DNA from: Cupriavidus nantongensis
GTDB lineage: Bacteria; Pseudomonadota; Gammaproteobacteria; Burkholderiales; Burkholderiaceae
NCBI RefSeq assembly: GCF_001598055.1
Contig: NZ_CP014845.1
Span: 434,001-498,000, forward strand
Length of the DNA stretch: 64,000 nucleotides
Direction: 5' to 3'
Translations under genes and position numbers: made by a program
Shown: in pieces, positions 37,572 through 46,114 of the stretch
How positions within the stretch are numbered: position 1 is the first letter of the stretch
Layout: each line of letters starts with the position of its first letter
The notes under the pieces: generated by a model
What the model saw: only the letters and a program-made list of their open reading frames with translations
The model's database searches: none
What the model was told of the DNA's origin: nothing

Positions 37572-39335
37572 ATGAAGCACCCTCATTCTGACGAGGCGCG
37601 CAGGGCGCGTGCTCTTTCCCTTTGTGTCGCCTTCCTCTTTTTACTTCCTTCATCTGTGTTCGCACAGCAAGTTGCCACTTCTGTTGCTGCCGAACAAGAA
37701 CAGCGCGCCCGGGAGCAGCAGGAAGCCCGCGAGCGCGCCCAAGCTGTGCAAGCGCCTGCGGTCCGTGCAGACGCTGCGGGACCAGTCGAATACCCGACCC
37801 TGCCGCCTGAGTCGCCTTGCTTCCCCATCGACCGCTTCACGCTAGACGTCCCGACCGACCTGCCAGAAGCCGCCAGGGCACAAGGCACCTCCGCCTTGCC
37901 CCAAGACCCCTTCGCCTTCGCCCTGACATGGCTCAATCACTACCAAGGCGCCTGCGTTGGCAAGCAAGGTCTGGAGATACTCACCGGGGGCGTCTCCCAC
38001 GCCATCCTTAGCCGCGGCTACGTCACCACGCGCGTATTGCTGCCGCAGCAGGACCTCAGCAACGGCACGCTGCGCCTGGCATTGATCCCCGGCATCATCG
38101 GAGAACTGCGTTTTGCCGATCCCCAAACGCGCGGCACCTGGAAGTCCGCATTCCCGGCGCGTTCGGGAGATCTGCTCAACCTGCGCGACCTTGAGCAAGG
38201 GCTGGAGCAACTGAAGCGCGTGGGCAGTCAGGATGCCGACATGCAAATCGTGCCGACTCCAACACCCGGCGTCAGCGATGTGGTTATCACCGTCAAGCGC
38301 GCCAAGCCGTGGGCGTTCGTCGCCTCGGTCGATAACTCGGGCACGCGCTCGACCGGCAAGCCCCAGGGCAACCTGAGCCTGGCCGTCGACAACCCACTGG
38401 GCCTCAATGACCTGTTCAATGTTGGCTATAGCCAGGACCTGGAGTTCAGCGACAAGAGCCGAGGCACGCACGGCTGGAACGGCTTCTATTCGGTGCCCTG
38501 GGGCTACTGGACCGGCACGCTGTCGGCCTATTCCAACACCTATTTCCAGCAGATCGCCGGCGTCAACCAGACCTTCGTGTCCAGCGGCGATTCGCGGACG
38601 GTCGACCTCAAGCTGCATCGCGTAATCCGGCGCAGCCAGGACGATGTGTTGGGACTGCAGTTTCGCCTGTCGCGCCGCTTCGGCCACAGCTTTATCGAGG
38701 ACACGGAGATTACCCAGCAGCGGCGCAACAACACCGTGCTTGAGGTGGGATTTACCGACCGCCACTATTTCGGTGCGGCGCAGTTCGACGGCACGCTCGC
38801 GTACCGCCAGGGCATTGGCGGATTCGGGTCGCAGGATGACACCCTGGCCGCGATCTGCGGGCCGACGTGGCGATTCCGGATGCTTGTCGTCGATGCCAAC
38901 CTGTCGGTGCCATTCAAGGTGGCTGAATATCCGCTGCGCTATGTCACGACGATTCGAGGGCAGTACACCAATGACCGGCTTTATTCACTGGACGCCATGA
39001 CCATCGGCAGCCGCTACACCGTGCGCGGTTTTGACGGGGAGCGGCTGCTGGCCGGCGACAGCGGCGTCTACTGGCGCAACGAAATGCAACTGCCGCTTGG
39101 CGCAACCGGTCAGGCGCTGTACGCGGGTCTCGACTATGGCAGCGTTTTCGGGCCGTCTACGGCCGGCCTTGCCGGTACGCGCCTGGCCGGTGCGGTGATT
39201 GGGGTGCGCGGCGGCTTCGGTCCTGGCTTTGGCCGGCTGTTCTATGACCTGTTCGCCGGCATGCCGGTGTACAAGCCGGCAACGTTTCACACCGCCAGCG
39301 TGGCAGGCGGATTCCAGTTCGTCTACCAGTACTGA
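37572..39335 (+). CDS. TpsB outer-membrane transporter (ShlB/FhaC/HecB family)
   Basis: This 587-residue protein has a signal peptide (to about SSVFAQQ), an N-terminal helix rich in Glu/Gln/Arg (EQEQRAREQQEARERAQ) that plugs the pore in FhaC, two POTRA domains (about residues 75-240), and a 16-strand barrel with the conserved lid-loop motif VRGFDGERLLAGDSG. It ends in an aromatic residue (FQFVYQY), as barrel proteins do. It recognises the exoprotein's TPS domain and exports it across the outer membrane. Its position after the exoprotein and immunity genes matches the A-I-O-B order of Burkholderia CDI loci. The gene appears intact. Confidence 0.93.
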   Translation: MKHPHSDEARRARALSLCVAFLFLLPSSVFAQQVATSVAAEQEQRAREQQEARERAQAVQAPAVRADAAGPVEYPTLPPESPCFPIDRFTLDVPTDLPEAARAQGTSALPQDPFAFALTWLNHYQGACVGKQGLEILTGGVSHAILSRGYVTTRVLLPQQDLSNGTLRLALIPGIIGELRFADPQTRGTWKSAFPARSGDLLNLRDLEQGLEQLKRVGSQDADMQIVPTPTPGVSDVVITVKRAKPWAFVASVDNSGTRSTGKPQGNLSLAVDNPLGLNDLFNVGYSQDLEFSDKSRGTHGWNGFYSVPWGYWTGTLSAYSNTYFQQIAGVNQTFVSSGDSRTVDLKLHRVIRRSQDDVLGLQFRLSRRFGHSFIEDTEITQQRRNNTVLEVGFTDRHYFGAAQFDGTLAYRQGIGGFGSQDDTLAAICGPTWRFRMLVVDANLSVPFKVAEYPLRYVTTIRGQYTNDRLYSLDAMTIGSRYTVRGFDGERLLAGDSGVYWRNEMQLPLGATGQALYAGLDYGSVFGPSTAGLAGTRLAGAVIGVRGGFGPGFGRLFYDLFAGMPVYKPATFHTASVAGGFQFVYQY

Positions 39336-39366
39336 CGACGGGACTAGCCGCCCGCGCCCCCTGCCT

Positions 39367-40233
39367 TTACCCCTCCACCTCCGCCCACCCCTGCATCGCC
39401 TGCCCGCCGGCATCATCCCCCGTCCACAGCACCAGCCGCCCCGGCTGCGCCGGATCGGCCGCCCCACCGACAGTGATGGTGTCCTGATCGAACAACGGCG
39501 CCAGCCCGCGGAAGCCGAAGCGCTTCACGCGCGCCTTGGGCTGCTCGCGCGCGACCAGGTCCAGCATCAGCATCGCCTGCATCGGGCCATGTACCACCAG
39601 GCCGGGATAACCCTCGACATCGCGTGTGTACTGGCGGTCGTAGTGGATGCGGTGGCCGTTGAAGGTCAGCGCGGAATAGCGGAACAGCATGACCGGGTCG
39701 GCCTGCAGCGTGCGCTGCCATTGCGCGGTCTGTTCCAGCCGCGGGCGTGGCGGTTGCGGCTTGGTGGGGTCGGGCATGGCGCGGTAGACAATGTCGTGGC
39801 GCTCGTTGACGGCCGTGTTGCCGTTGACGGTCAGTTCGTGGTCGACGGCGACGAACCAGAGTTCGCCGGTGCGGCCGGTCTTGTACTGCACGTCGGCGAT
39901 GGTGGAGGTGCGCGTGACGGTGTCGCCGATATGCAGCGGATGGTTGAAGCTGACTTCGCTGCCGGCCCACATGCGGCGTGGCAGCGGCACCGGCGGCATG
40001 AAGCCGCCGAGGGTGGGGTGGCCATCGCGGCCGAGTTCGCGCTGCGGCGCGCGCGGCAGGAAGTAGAGCCAGTGCCACAGCGGCGGCAGGGGGCCGGCGG
40101 CGATGGCTTCGGGGTCGAGGTCGAAGGTGGCGGCCAGGCCGGCGACCGGTTCGGGCGACAGCGTTTCGGTGCGCGTTTCGCTGCGGCCGATCCAGCCGCG
40201 CAGGCGTTCGAGTTCAGAGGTGGCGTCAGTCAT
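39367..40233 (-). CDS. MaoC-like hydratase (mesaconyl-C4-CoA / itaconyl-CoA hydratase-like)
   Basis: This 288-residue protein has two hot-dog domains, an N-terminal FAS1-type dehydratase domain and a C-terminal MaoC region with the hydratase motif ALTFNGHRIHYDRQY. The group includes mesaconyl-C4-CoA hydratase and itaconyl-CoA hydratase (Ich), which interconverts itaconyl-CoA and citramalyl-CoA. It is last in a five-gene operon with a CoA-ester lyase 42 bp upstream, a CoA transferase and an MmgE/PrpD protein, a set resembling the itaconate-degradation cluster of Pseudomonas aeruginosa. The Ich role is inference from context. Confidence 0.85.
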   Translation of the reverse strand: MTDATSELERLRGWIGRSETRTETLSPEPVAGLAATFDLDPEAIAAGPLPPLWHWLYFLPRAPQRELGRDGHPTLGGFMPPVPLPRRMWAGSEVSFNHPLHIGDTVTRTSTIADVQYKTGRTGELWFVAVDHELTVNGNTAVNERHDIVYRAMPDPTKPQPPRPRLEQTAQWQRTLQADPVMLFRYSALTFNGHRIHYDRQYTRDVEGYPGLVVHGPMQAMLMLDLVAREQPKARVKRFGFRGLAPLFDQDTITVGGAADPAQPGRLVLWTGDDAGGQAMQGWAEVEG

Positions 40234-40275
40234 GGCAAGTGGCCTTCAGATGCATCAGGGGAGTCGGATGGCGCG

Positions 40276-41100
40276 CTATTGCGCCAGTGCCAGCAGCCGG
40301 CGGGCCTGCTCGATCACGGGCCGGTCGACCATCTTGCCATCGACCTGCACCGCGTGGCTGCCGCTGGCGGTGGCGTCGAGCACGCGCCGGGCCCAGTCGA
40401 GCTGGTCGGGGCTGGGCAGGAAGCCGGCGCGGACCGCACCCAGTTGTGCCGGGTGGATGCAGAGCTTGCCGGCAAAGCCGAGCTCGCGCGCGTAGGCGAC
40501 GTCGCTGGCGAGCACGGCTTCGTCCTTGAGCGCGGTGGTGACGCCGTCGACCGGCGGCGGCAGGCCGGCCACGCGCGAAGCCAGCACGATGCGCGCGCGC
40601 GCAAAGGCGAGGGCGTCGCGGGTATGGCTGCAGCCCAGGTCGACCGCATAGTCGAGCGAGCCGAAGGCCAGGCGTGCCACGCCGCTGGCGGATGCCACGG
40701 CATCGACCTGATGCAGGCCGAGCGCGGTCTCGATGATGGCGACCAGCTCGCCCTGCGGGTTGATCGCTTGCAGGGCCTTGGCGATGGTGTTCAGCGCGGC
40801 CGCATCCTCGGCCTTGGGCACCAGCAGCCCGGCCAGCGCGGTGCCCGGGGGCAGGGCGCGCAGCCAGGCCAGGTCGGCGGCAAAGGCGGGCGAGGCGCTG
40901 TCGTTGATGCGCACGAAGGCGTTGGCGCCGGGCCGGCCGGCCAGCCATGCGGCGATGGCTTCGCGCGCGGCGGGCTTGGCATCCGGATGGACCGCATCCT
41001 CGAGGTCGAGGATCATCACATCGGGGCCGGCGTCGGCGGCCTTGTCGAAGCGTTCGGGCCGGTCGCCCGGCACGAACAGGTAGGTGACGGCAGTGGACAT
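40276..41100 (-). CDS. CoA-ester lyase, HpcH/HpaI / CitE-like (citramalyl-CoA lyase candidate)
   Basis: This 274-residue protein begins TYLFVPGDRPERFDKA, the N-terminus of citrate-lyase-beta-like CoA-ester lyases. Further landmarks are DVMILDLEDAV (magnesium-binding region), AIIETALGL and GKLCIHPAQLGAV. Such enzymes cleave beta-hydroxyacyl-CoA esters in the cytoplasm, for example citramalyl-CoA to pyruvate and acetyl-CoA (Ccl). It starts 8 bp after the MmgE/PrpD gene, supporting coupling. Malyl-CoA-type activity is a possible alternative. Confidence 0.9.
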   Translation of the reverse strand: MSTAVTYLFVPGDRPERFDKAADAGPDVMILDLEDAVHPDAKPAAREAIAAWLAGRPGANAFVRINDSASPAFAADLAWLRALPPGTALAGLLVPKAEDAAALNTIAKALQAINPQGELVAIIETALGLHQVDAVASASGVARLAFGSLDYAVDLGCSHTRDALAFARARIVLASRVAGLPPPVDGVTTALKDEAVLASDVAYARELGFAGKLCIHPAQLGAVRAGFLPSPDQLDWARRVLDATASGSHAVQVDGKMVDRPVIEQARRLLALAQ

Positions 41101-41108
41101 GGCGATGC

Positions 41109-42491
41109 TCAGCGCGCGGCGGGGAGCCAGTCGTTGACGTTCGGGGCCTGCTCCAGGGCCCACACGCGCGCGATGATGGCGCGCATCTCGGCCTCGCTCG
41201 CGCCCTGGCGGAACGCGCCCAGCTGCAGCGCCTTGGCTTCCAGCTCCGGGCGCGACAGCGTGTTGTCGGGGTCGCCCTTGGGCACGTCGACGCGCGCGGC
41301 CAGCGTGCGGCCGTCGGTGGTCTTTGCCGTCACGCGGCCGATCCACTGGCGCGGGTAGGCGGCGTTGATCTCGGCATCCAGCTCCATGTCGACCTTGCCG
41401 CGGAACGCGGCCACCGCGGGGTCCTGCAGCGCGTGCTGCTCGAACTCGCCCAGGCCGGCGTGGCCATGCACGGCCACCAGGCCCAGCACCGTGCCCATCG
41501 AGAACTTGGCCTGGTGGATGGTGGCGGGATTGACCACGGGGCCGAGCACGTCGATGGCGCCCTGGTGCACGTGCGTGGTGACGCTGGCGATCTGGTCGGC
41601 GGCAACGCCTTCGCGCTGCATCAGCGCCTTCAGCGCATCGGCGGCCGGATGGGTGTGGCGGCACGAGGCGAAGAACTTGAACGAGGTCTCCGCGGTGGCC
41701 CAGCGCGTGCCCAGGCCATCGGTCAGGCAGGCGGGGTTGGCATCGCTCGACATGCCGGCGGCCATGCCTTGCGCCCCTTCCAGGATCTGTTTTGCGCCGG
41801 TAAAGCCGGCGCGCGCCAGCCACGCCGACTGCAAGCCGTCGGCCGCGGCCTTGGCGGTGTGCAGCTGCTTGGAATCAGCGGCGTCGCGCAGGAATTCCCA
41901 CAGGCCTGCTGCCTGCGTGCCGGCCGAGCCCAGCGCCTGGTTGATGCCTTCGGCGTCGAGGCCAAACAGCTTGGCCACTGCCGCGGCGGCGGCCAGCGTG
42001 CCGACGGTGCCGGTGGTGTGGAACACGCGGTAGTGCGAGCGGCCCATGAACTCGCCGATGCGGATGCCGGCTTCATAGCCGGCGATCGAGGCCAGCAGCA
42101 CTTCGGCGCCGGTCTTGCCCTCGGCCTGCGCGGCCGCGACCACGGCGGGGAATACCACCGCGGCCGGATGCAGCACCGAGCCGTTGTGCACGTCGTCCTG
42201 CTCGACCACGTGCGAGGACGCGCCGTTGATCAGCGCGGCGAAGTAGGGCGAGGTGCGGCGGCGGTCGACCAGCACTTCGGCGCCGCCATCGGACGGGCCC
42301 ATGGCCGCGGCGAATTCCTGCAGCTTGCGCACGGCGGGGGCGTCCTTGCCGGCGATGGCCGAGGCGATCCAGTCGAGGAACAGGTCCTTGGTGCGCTCGA
42401 TCACGGGCGCGGGCACGTCGGCCAGCTTGAGGTTGGCCAGGAATTCGCAAAGCTGGCGGGTCGGGTAAGTGGTGTCTGCGGCTTGGCTCAT
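41109..42491 (-). CDS. MmgE/PrpD family protein
   Basis: This 460-residue protein belongs to the MmgE/PrpD family, which includes 2-methylcitrate dehydratase and cis-aconitate decarboxylase (the itaconate-forming enzyme). It shows an N-terminal helical domain (LFLDWIASAIAGKDAPAV), SHVVEQDDVHNGSVLHPAAV and FASCRHTHPAADAL. The start at 42491 (MSQAADTTYP) avoids a long low-confidence extension. Its place between CoA transferase and CoA-ester lyase genes suggests handling of a C5 or C6 dicarboxylate or tricarboxylate linked to itaconate or mesaconate (inference). Confidence 0.88.
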   Translation of the reverse strand: MSQAADTTYPTRQLCEFLANLKLADVPAPVIERTKDLFLDWIASAIAGKDAPAVRKLQEFAAAMGPSDGGAEVLVDRRRTSPYFAALINGASSHVVEQDDVHNGSVLHPAAVVFPAVVAAAQAEGKTGAEVLLASIAGYEAGIRIGEFMGRSHYRVFHTTGTVGTLAAAAAVAKLFGLDAEGINQALGSAGTQAAGLWEFLRDAADSKQLHTAKAAADGLQSAWLARAGFTGAKQILEGAQGMAAGMSSDANPACLTDGLGTRWATAETSFKFFASCRHTHPAADALKALMQREGVAADQIASVTTHVHQGAIDVLGPVVNPATIHQAKFSMGTVLGLVAVHGHAGLGEFEQHALQDPAVAAFRGKVDMELDAEINAAYPRQWIGRVTAKTTDGRTLAARVDVPKGDPDNTLSRPELEAKALQLGAFRQGASEAEMRAIIARVWALEQAPNVNDWLPAAR

Positions 42492-42571
42492 GCCGGCTCC
42501 GGAAATAGAACAGTGCTTGCGGAAAAAGAAAGGCGCCCGGCTTGCTGACTTGCTGCGGGCGCGGTGTTGGC

Positions 42572-43768
42572 TCAGATGGTGCGCTTGTCGGCCAGGGCGT
42601 CGATGTCGGTCTCGCCGTAGCCCAGCTCGGCCAGGATGCTGCGGCTGTGCGCGCCCAGCGCCGGCACGTCGCCCATCACGGGCTCGACCCCCGACAGGTT
42701 GGCGGGTGGCAGCAGCGCACCGATCGGGCCGTTCGGCGTATTGACCTCGCGCCAGCGCTGGCGCGCCTGCAACTGCGGATGGTTCCACACCGCCTCGATG
42801 TCGTTCATCGGCGCGTTGGCGATCTGCGCCTGGTCGAGCAGCGCCTCGGCCTGCGCCACCGTCAGCGAGGCAAAGCGGGCTTCGATCAGCGCGGTCAGTT
42901 CGGGGCGGTTGCGCACGCGCGCGGTATTGCTCGAATAACGCTCGTCCTGCGCCAGCGCGCGGTCGCCCAGCACGATCTCGCAGAAATTGGCGAATTCGCG
43001 CTCGTTCTGCACGCTGAAGATCACGCTGCCATTGCTGGTGCGATGCACACCGTACGGGGCGATGGTCGGATGCGAGGCGCCGAAGCGCGCCGGCGGCGTG
43101 CCGCCGTAGTGGCCGAAGTACAGCACCTGGTTCATCCACTCGGCCATCGCCTCGAACATGGTCACCTGCACGCGCAAGCCCTTGCCGGTGCGGCCGCGCT
43201 GCAGCAGCGCCGACAGGATGCCGCTGTACGCGTACATGCCGGCCGAAATGTCGGCGATCGATACCCCTGCGCGCGACGGCTCGTTCGGGCCGCCGGTCAG
43301 GCCCACCAGGCCGGCGGCGGCCTGGATCAGCAGGTCGTAGGCCTTCTTGTCGCGATAGGGGCCGGAGTCGCCGTAGCCCGAGATGTCGCAGACGATCAGC
43401 TTCTCGTACTTGCCGTGCAGCGTGTCGAAATCCAGGCCCATGCGCGCGGCGGCGCCCGGCGCCAGGTTCTGCACCAGCACGTCGGCGTCGGCCAGCAGAC
43501 GGTGCAGGATGGCCTGCGCTTCGCTGTCCTTCAGGTCCAGCGCCAGGCTCTCCTTGCCCCGGTTGAGCCAGACGAAGTAAGAGGCCTGGCCGTGCACGGA
43601 CTGGTCATAGCCGCGCGCGAAGTCGCCCACACCGGGACGCTCGACCTTGATCACGCGCGCGCCCAGGTCGGCCAGCTGGCGCGTGGCGAAGGGCGCGGCC
43701 ACGGCATGCTCGAGCGAGACCACGCGGATGCCGTCGAGCGGGCGGATGCCTTGGGAGGGTTGGGACAT
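42572..43768 (-). CDS. CaiB/BaiF family CoA transferase (itaconate CoA-transferase candidate)
   Basis: This 398-residue class III CoA transferase has the family N-terminus LDGIRVVSLEHAVAAPFATRQ, GARVIKVERPGVGDFARG and NRGKESLALDLK, with the expected catalytic Asp in the Y-DIS-G segment following SRAGVSIAD. The cytoplasmic enzyme moves CoA between carboxylic acids. It begins 9 bp after the acyl-CoA dehydrogenase stop and 80 bp before the PrpD gene. With the downstream hydratase and lyase, the context fits activation of itaconate or mesaconate from succinyl-CoA (Ict-like); the substrate is not proven. Confidence 0.9.
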   Translation of the reverse strand: MSQPSQGIRPLDGIRVVSLEHAVAAPFATRQLADLGARVIKVERPGVGDFARGYDQSVHGQASYFVWLNRGKESLALDLKDSEAQAILHRLLADADVLVQNLAPGAAARMGLDFDTLHGKYEKLIVCDISGYGDSGPYRDKKAYDLLIQAAAGLVGLTGGPNEPSRAGVSIADISAGMYAYSGILSALLQRGRTGKGLRVQVTMFEAMAEWMNQVLYFGHYGGTPPARFGASHPTIAPYGVHRTSNGSVIFSVQNEREFANFCEIVLGDRALAQDERYSSNTARVRNRPELTALIEARFASLTVAQAEALLDQAQIANAPMNDIEAVWNHPQLQARQRWREVNTPNGPIGALLPPANLSGVEPVMGDVPALGAHSRSILAELGYGETDIDALADKRTI

Positions 43769-43777
43769 GTAGGGTTC

Positions 43778-44947
43778 TCAGAACGAACGCGGCAACTCGA
43801 GCACGTGCTCGGCCACGTAGGACAGGATCAGGTTGGTCGAGATCGGCGCCACCTGGTACAGGCGGGTCTCGCGGAACTTGCGCTCGATGTCGTATTCGGC
43901 GGCGAAGCCGAAGCCGCCGTGCGTCTGCAGGCAGACGTTGGCGGCTTCCCACGAGGCATCGGCGGCCAGCAGCTTGGCGATATTGGCTTCCTTGCCGCAC
44001 GGCCTGCCGGCGTCGAACAGCCGCGCCGCCTTGTAGCGCATCAGGCTGGCGGCCTCGACGTTGACGTATGCGCGGGCGATCGGGAACTGCACGGCCTGGT
44101 TCTGGCCGATCGGGCGGTCGAACACGATGCGGTCGCGCGCGTAGTTGCTGGCGCGCTCGACGAACCAGTAGCCGTCGCCGATGCATTCGGCGGCGATCAG
44201 GATGCGCTCGGCGTTGAGACCGTCGAGGATGTATTTGAGGCCCTTGCCTTCCTCGCCGATCAGGTTATCGGCGGGGACTTCCAGGTTGTCGAAGAACAGC
44301 TCGTTGGTTTCGTGGTTGACCATGTTGCGGATCGGCTTGACCGTCAGGCCCTTGCCGATGGCATCGCGCAGGTCGACCACGAACACCGACAGCCCGTCCG
44401 ACTTGCGCTTGACCTGGTCCAGCGGCGTGGTGCGCGCCAGCAGCAGCATCAGGTCGGAGTGCTGCACGCGCGAAATCCATACCTTCTGGCCGTTGATGAG
44501 GTACTTGTCGCCGTGGCGCACCGCGGTGGTTTTCAGCTTGGTGGTGTCGGTGCCGGTGCTGGGCTCGGTCACGGCCATCGACTGCATGCGCAGCTCGCCC
44601 GAGGCGATGGCCGGCAGCCAGCGCTGCTTCTGCGCGTCGGAGCCATGGCGCAGCAGGCAGCCCATCACGTACATCTGCCCGTGGCAGGCGCCGGAGTTGC
44701 CGCCGCTGCGGTTGATCTCTTCCATGATGACCGACGCCGCGGTCAACGACAGCCCCGAGCCGCCATAGGCTTCCGGAATCAGCGCCGACAGCCAGCCGGC
44801 CTGCGTCAGCGCCTGGACAAAGCTCTCGGGAAAGGCTTCCTGCTCTTCCACCCGCTGCCAGTACGCCGAATCGAAACCCGCGCAAAGGTCGCGCACGGCC
44901 TCGCGGATTTCGGGGTACAGCTGGTCGGGATCCTGGTGTGCGTGCAT
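43778..44947 (-). CDS. Acyl-CoA dehydrogenase
   Basis: This 389-residue acyl-CoA dehydrogenase has MAVTEPSTGTDTTKLKT and GQKVWISRVQHSDL in the flavin domain, LNAERILIAAE (probable catalytic Glu region of the isovaleryl/long-chain type) and QTHGGFGFAAEYDIERKFRETRL near the C-terminus. It is the first gene of the five-gene operon. P. aeruginosa itaconate clusters also hold an acyl-CoA dehydrogenase of unsettled role, so it may process a methyl-branched dicarboxylyl-CoA (inference). Confidence 0.9.
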   Translation of the reverse strand: MHAHQDPDQLYPEIREAVRDLCAGFDSAYWQRVEEQEAFPESFVQALTQAGWLSALIPEAYGGSGLSLTAASVIMEEINRSGGNSGACHGQMYVMGCLLRHGSDAQKQRWLPAIASGELRMQSMAVTEPSTGTDTTKLKTTAVRHGDKYLINGQKVWISRVQHSDLMLLLARTTPLDQVKRKSDGLSVFVVDLRDAIGKGLTVKPIRNMVNHETNELFFDNLEVPADNLIGEEGKGLKYILDGLNAERILIAAECIGDGYWFVERASNYARDRIVFDRPIGQNQAVQFPIARAYVNVEAASLMRYKAARLFDAGRPCGKEANIAKLLAADASWEAANVCLQTHGGFGFAAEYDIERKFRETRLYQVAPISTNLILSYVAEHVLELPRSF

Positions 44948-45167
44948 GGTTGCCGGGGGCGATTGGAACTGGAGGCCATTATTCCCGAGCCCCCTGCACG
45001 CTGAAATTCGGATTTGCGAAAGAGCGGCTTAGGGCCGGCTTAGGTGGGCAGCAAGCGTTGCAGCGGGGCGGCGCCACCATGCAAGACGCCCGGCGAACCG
45101 GGCGTGCAGGGTGTGGCGCGCGAGGCGCCGGTGAAGGGTAGGCCGGTGCCGCGGCACCGGCTGCCGG

Positions 45168-45242
45168 TCAGTGTACGAAGAGCCAGATCAGCACCAGGAC
45201 AAAGGCCGGAACACCAAGTAGCCAGGCGAGGATATAGGGCAT
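45168..45242 (-). CDS. Tiny hydrophobic membrane peptide, 24 residues
   Basis: ATG 45242 is preceded by GGAG at 8-base spacing. The peptide (MPYILAWLLGVPAFVLVLIW then LFVH) is almost entirely one transmembrane helix. It lies about 220 bp downstream of the acyl-CoA dehydrogenase start and diverges from the MgtC-family gene at 45442. Similar one-helix peptides occur in proteobacteria, and Salmonella MgtR is a short one-helix peptide that controls MgtC; any such link here is speculation from position. Confidence 0.55.
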   Translation of the reverse strand: MPYILAWLLGVPAFVLVLIWLFVH

Positions 45243-45272
45243 GGTGCAACTCCATGGAGGACTGTGGTTGGT

Positions 45273-45290
45273 CATTCCAATATAGGAATG
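45273..45290. promoter_or_regulatory. Inverted repeat between the 24-residue peptide and the mgtC-like gene
   Basis: CATTCC and GGAATG form perfect 6-bp arms around AATATA, an AT-rich spot in GC-rich DNA. It lies 31 bp upstream of the peptide start and about 150 bp upstream of the mgtC-like gene. It could be an operator or part of a promoter; no regulator is assigned. Confidence 0.35.
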
Positions 45291-45441
45291 CCGCCCCGGC
45301 GGGACTGTCGGGGAGCTTCCGCTTGCCGTGTAGGACGCCGCCGCACAGGCCGCACCGCCTGCCGATGTGGCGCGCAGTCTTGCCGCGGCCCAGGTGTGCC
45401 GTGCTACGCTCAGGCCTGCACCCTAGTCCCGGAGGTTGGCG

Positions 45442-45909
45442 ATGGAGTCTGTCTGGACCGATATCTTCCGTACCTTTCGCGCTGAATTTGCCGATGTGCC
45501 GGACGCGGCCGAGGCCACTCGCATCCTGTTGCGGCTGACCATGGCGGTGCTGCTCGGCGGCCTGATCGGCTATGAGCGCGAGTCTTCCGGCAAGGCGGCG
45601 GGGCTGCGCACCCACATGCTGGTGGCGCTGGGCTCGGCGCTGTTCGTGCTGGTGCCGCTGCAGGCCGGCGTGCCGCTGGCCGACATGAGCCGCGTGCTGC
45701 AGGGGCTGATCGCCGGCATCGGCTTTCTCGGCGCCGGTGCCATCCTCAAACAGAACGACGAAGCGCATATCAAGGGCCTGACCACCGCGGCCAGCATCTG
45801 GATGGTGGCGGCCATCGGCGTCGCGGCGGGGCTCGGGCGCGACACCACGGCGGTGATCGCCACGGTGTTCACACTGGTGATCCTGCAGATCCTGCAACGC
45901 TGGAAGTAG
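45442..45909 (+). CDS. MgtC/SapB family membrane protein
   Basis: This 155-residue protein has the MgtC signature: an N-terminal ILLRLTMAVLLGGLIGYERE helix, then AAGLRTHMLVALGSALFVL, GLIAGIGFLGAGAILK and TTAASIWMVAAIGVAAGLG. It has about four membrane helices. It is shorter than Salmonella MgtC and matches the compact SapB/YhiD type without the C-terminal ACT-like domain. ATG 45442 has GGAGG 6 bases upstream and is preferred over TTG 45436. Family members act in magnesium limitation or acid stress and can inhibit F-type ATPase; that role is not shown here. Confidence 0.9.
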   Translation: MESVWTDIFRTFRAEFADVPDAAEATRILLRLTMAVLLGGLIGYERESSGKAAGLRTHMLVALGSALFVLVPLQAGVPLADMSRVLQGLIAGIGFLGAGAILKQNDEAHIKGLTTAASIWMVAAIGVAAGLGRDTTAVIATVFTLVILQILQRWK

Positions 45910-46114
45910 CACCCCGCGCCACGGACTGGTGCGCCGGTCTGTGCCCTTGCGCGCCAACCGACCCCTTTCCAACTCCCTTTCCCCGGCCTTTGTGCGGCCA
46001 ACGCGCGCCGAATGCGCGCCGGCGCACACAGCGGGGGCCTCGCGCGCCCTATGCTGTGGCACAGGCCGCGCCGCGAAGCCAGGGCGACGCCGACGCAGCA
46101 GAGGGGAGGTTGGC

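Noticed and set aside
37448..37591. GTG-started 47-residue frame (VNVGRINVRLIDGNGQDG...) overlapping the tpsB start
   Set aside because: There is no ribosome site and it overlaps tpsB. It may be another toxin remnant, but evidence is too thin.
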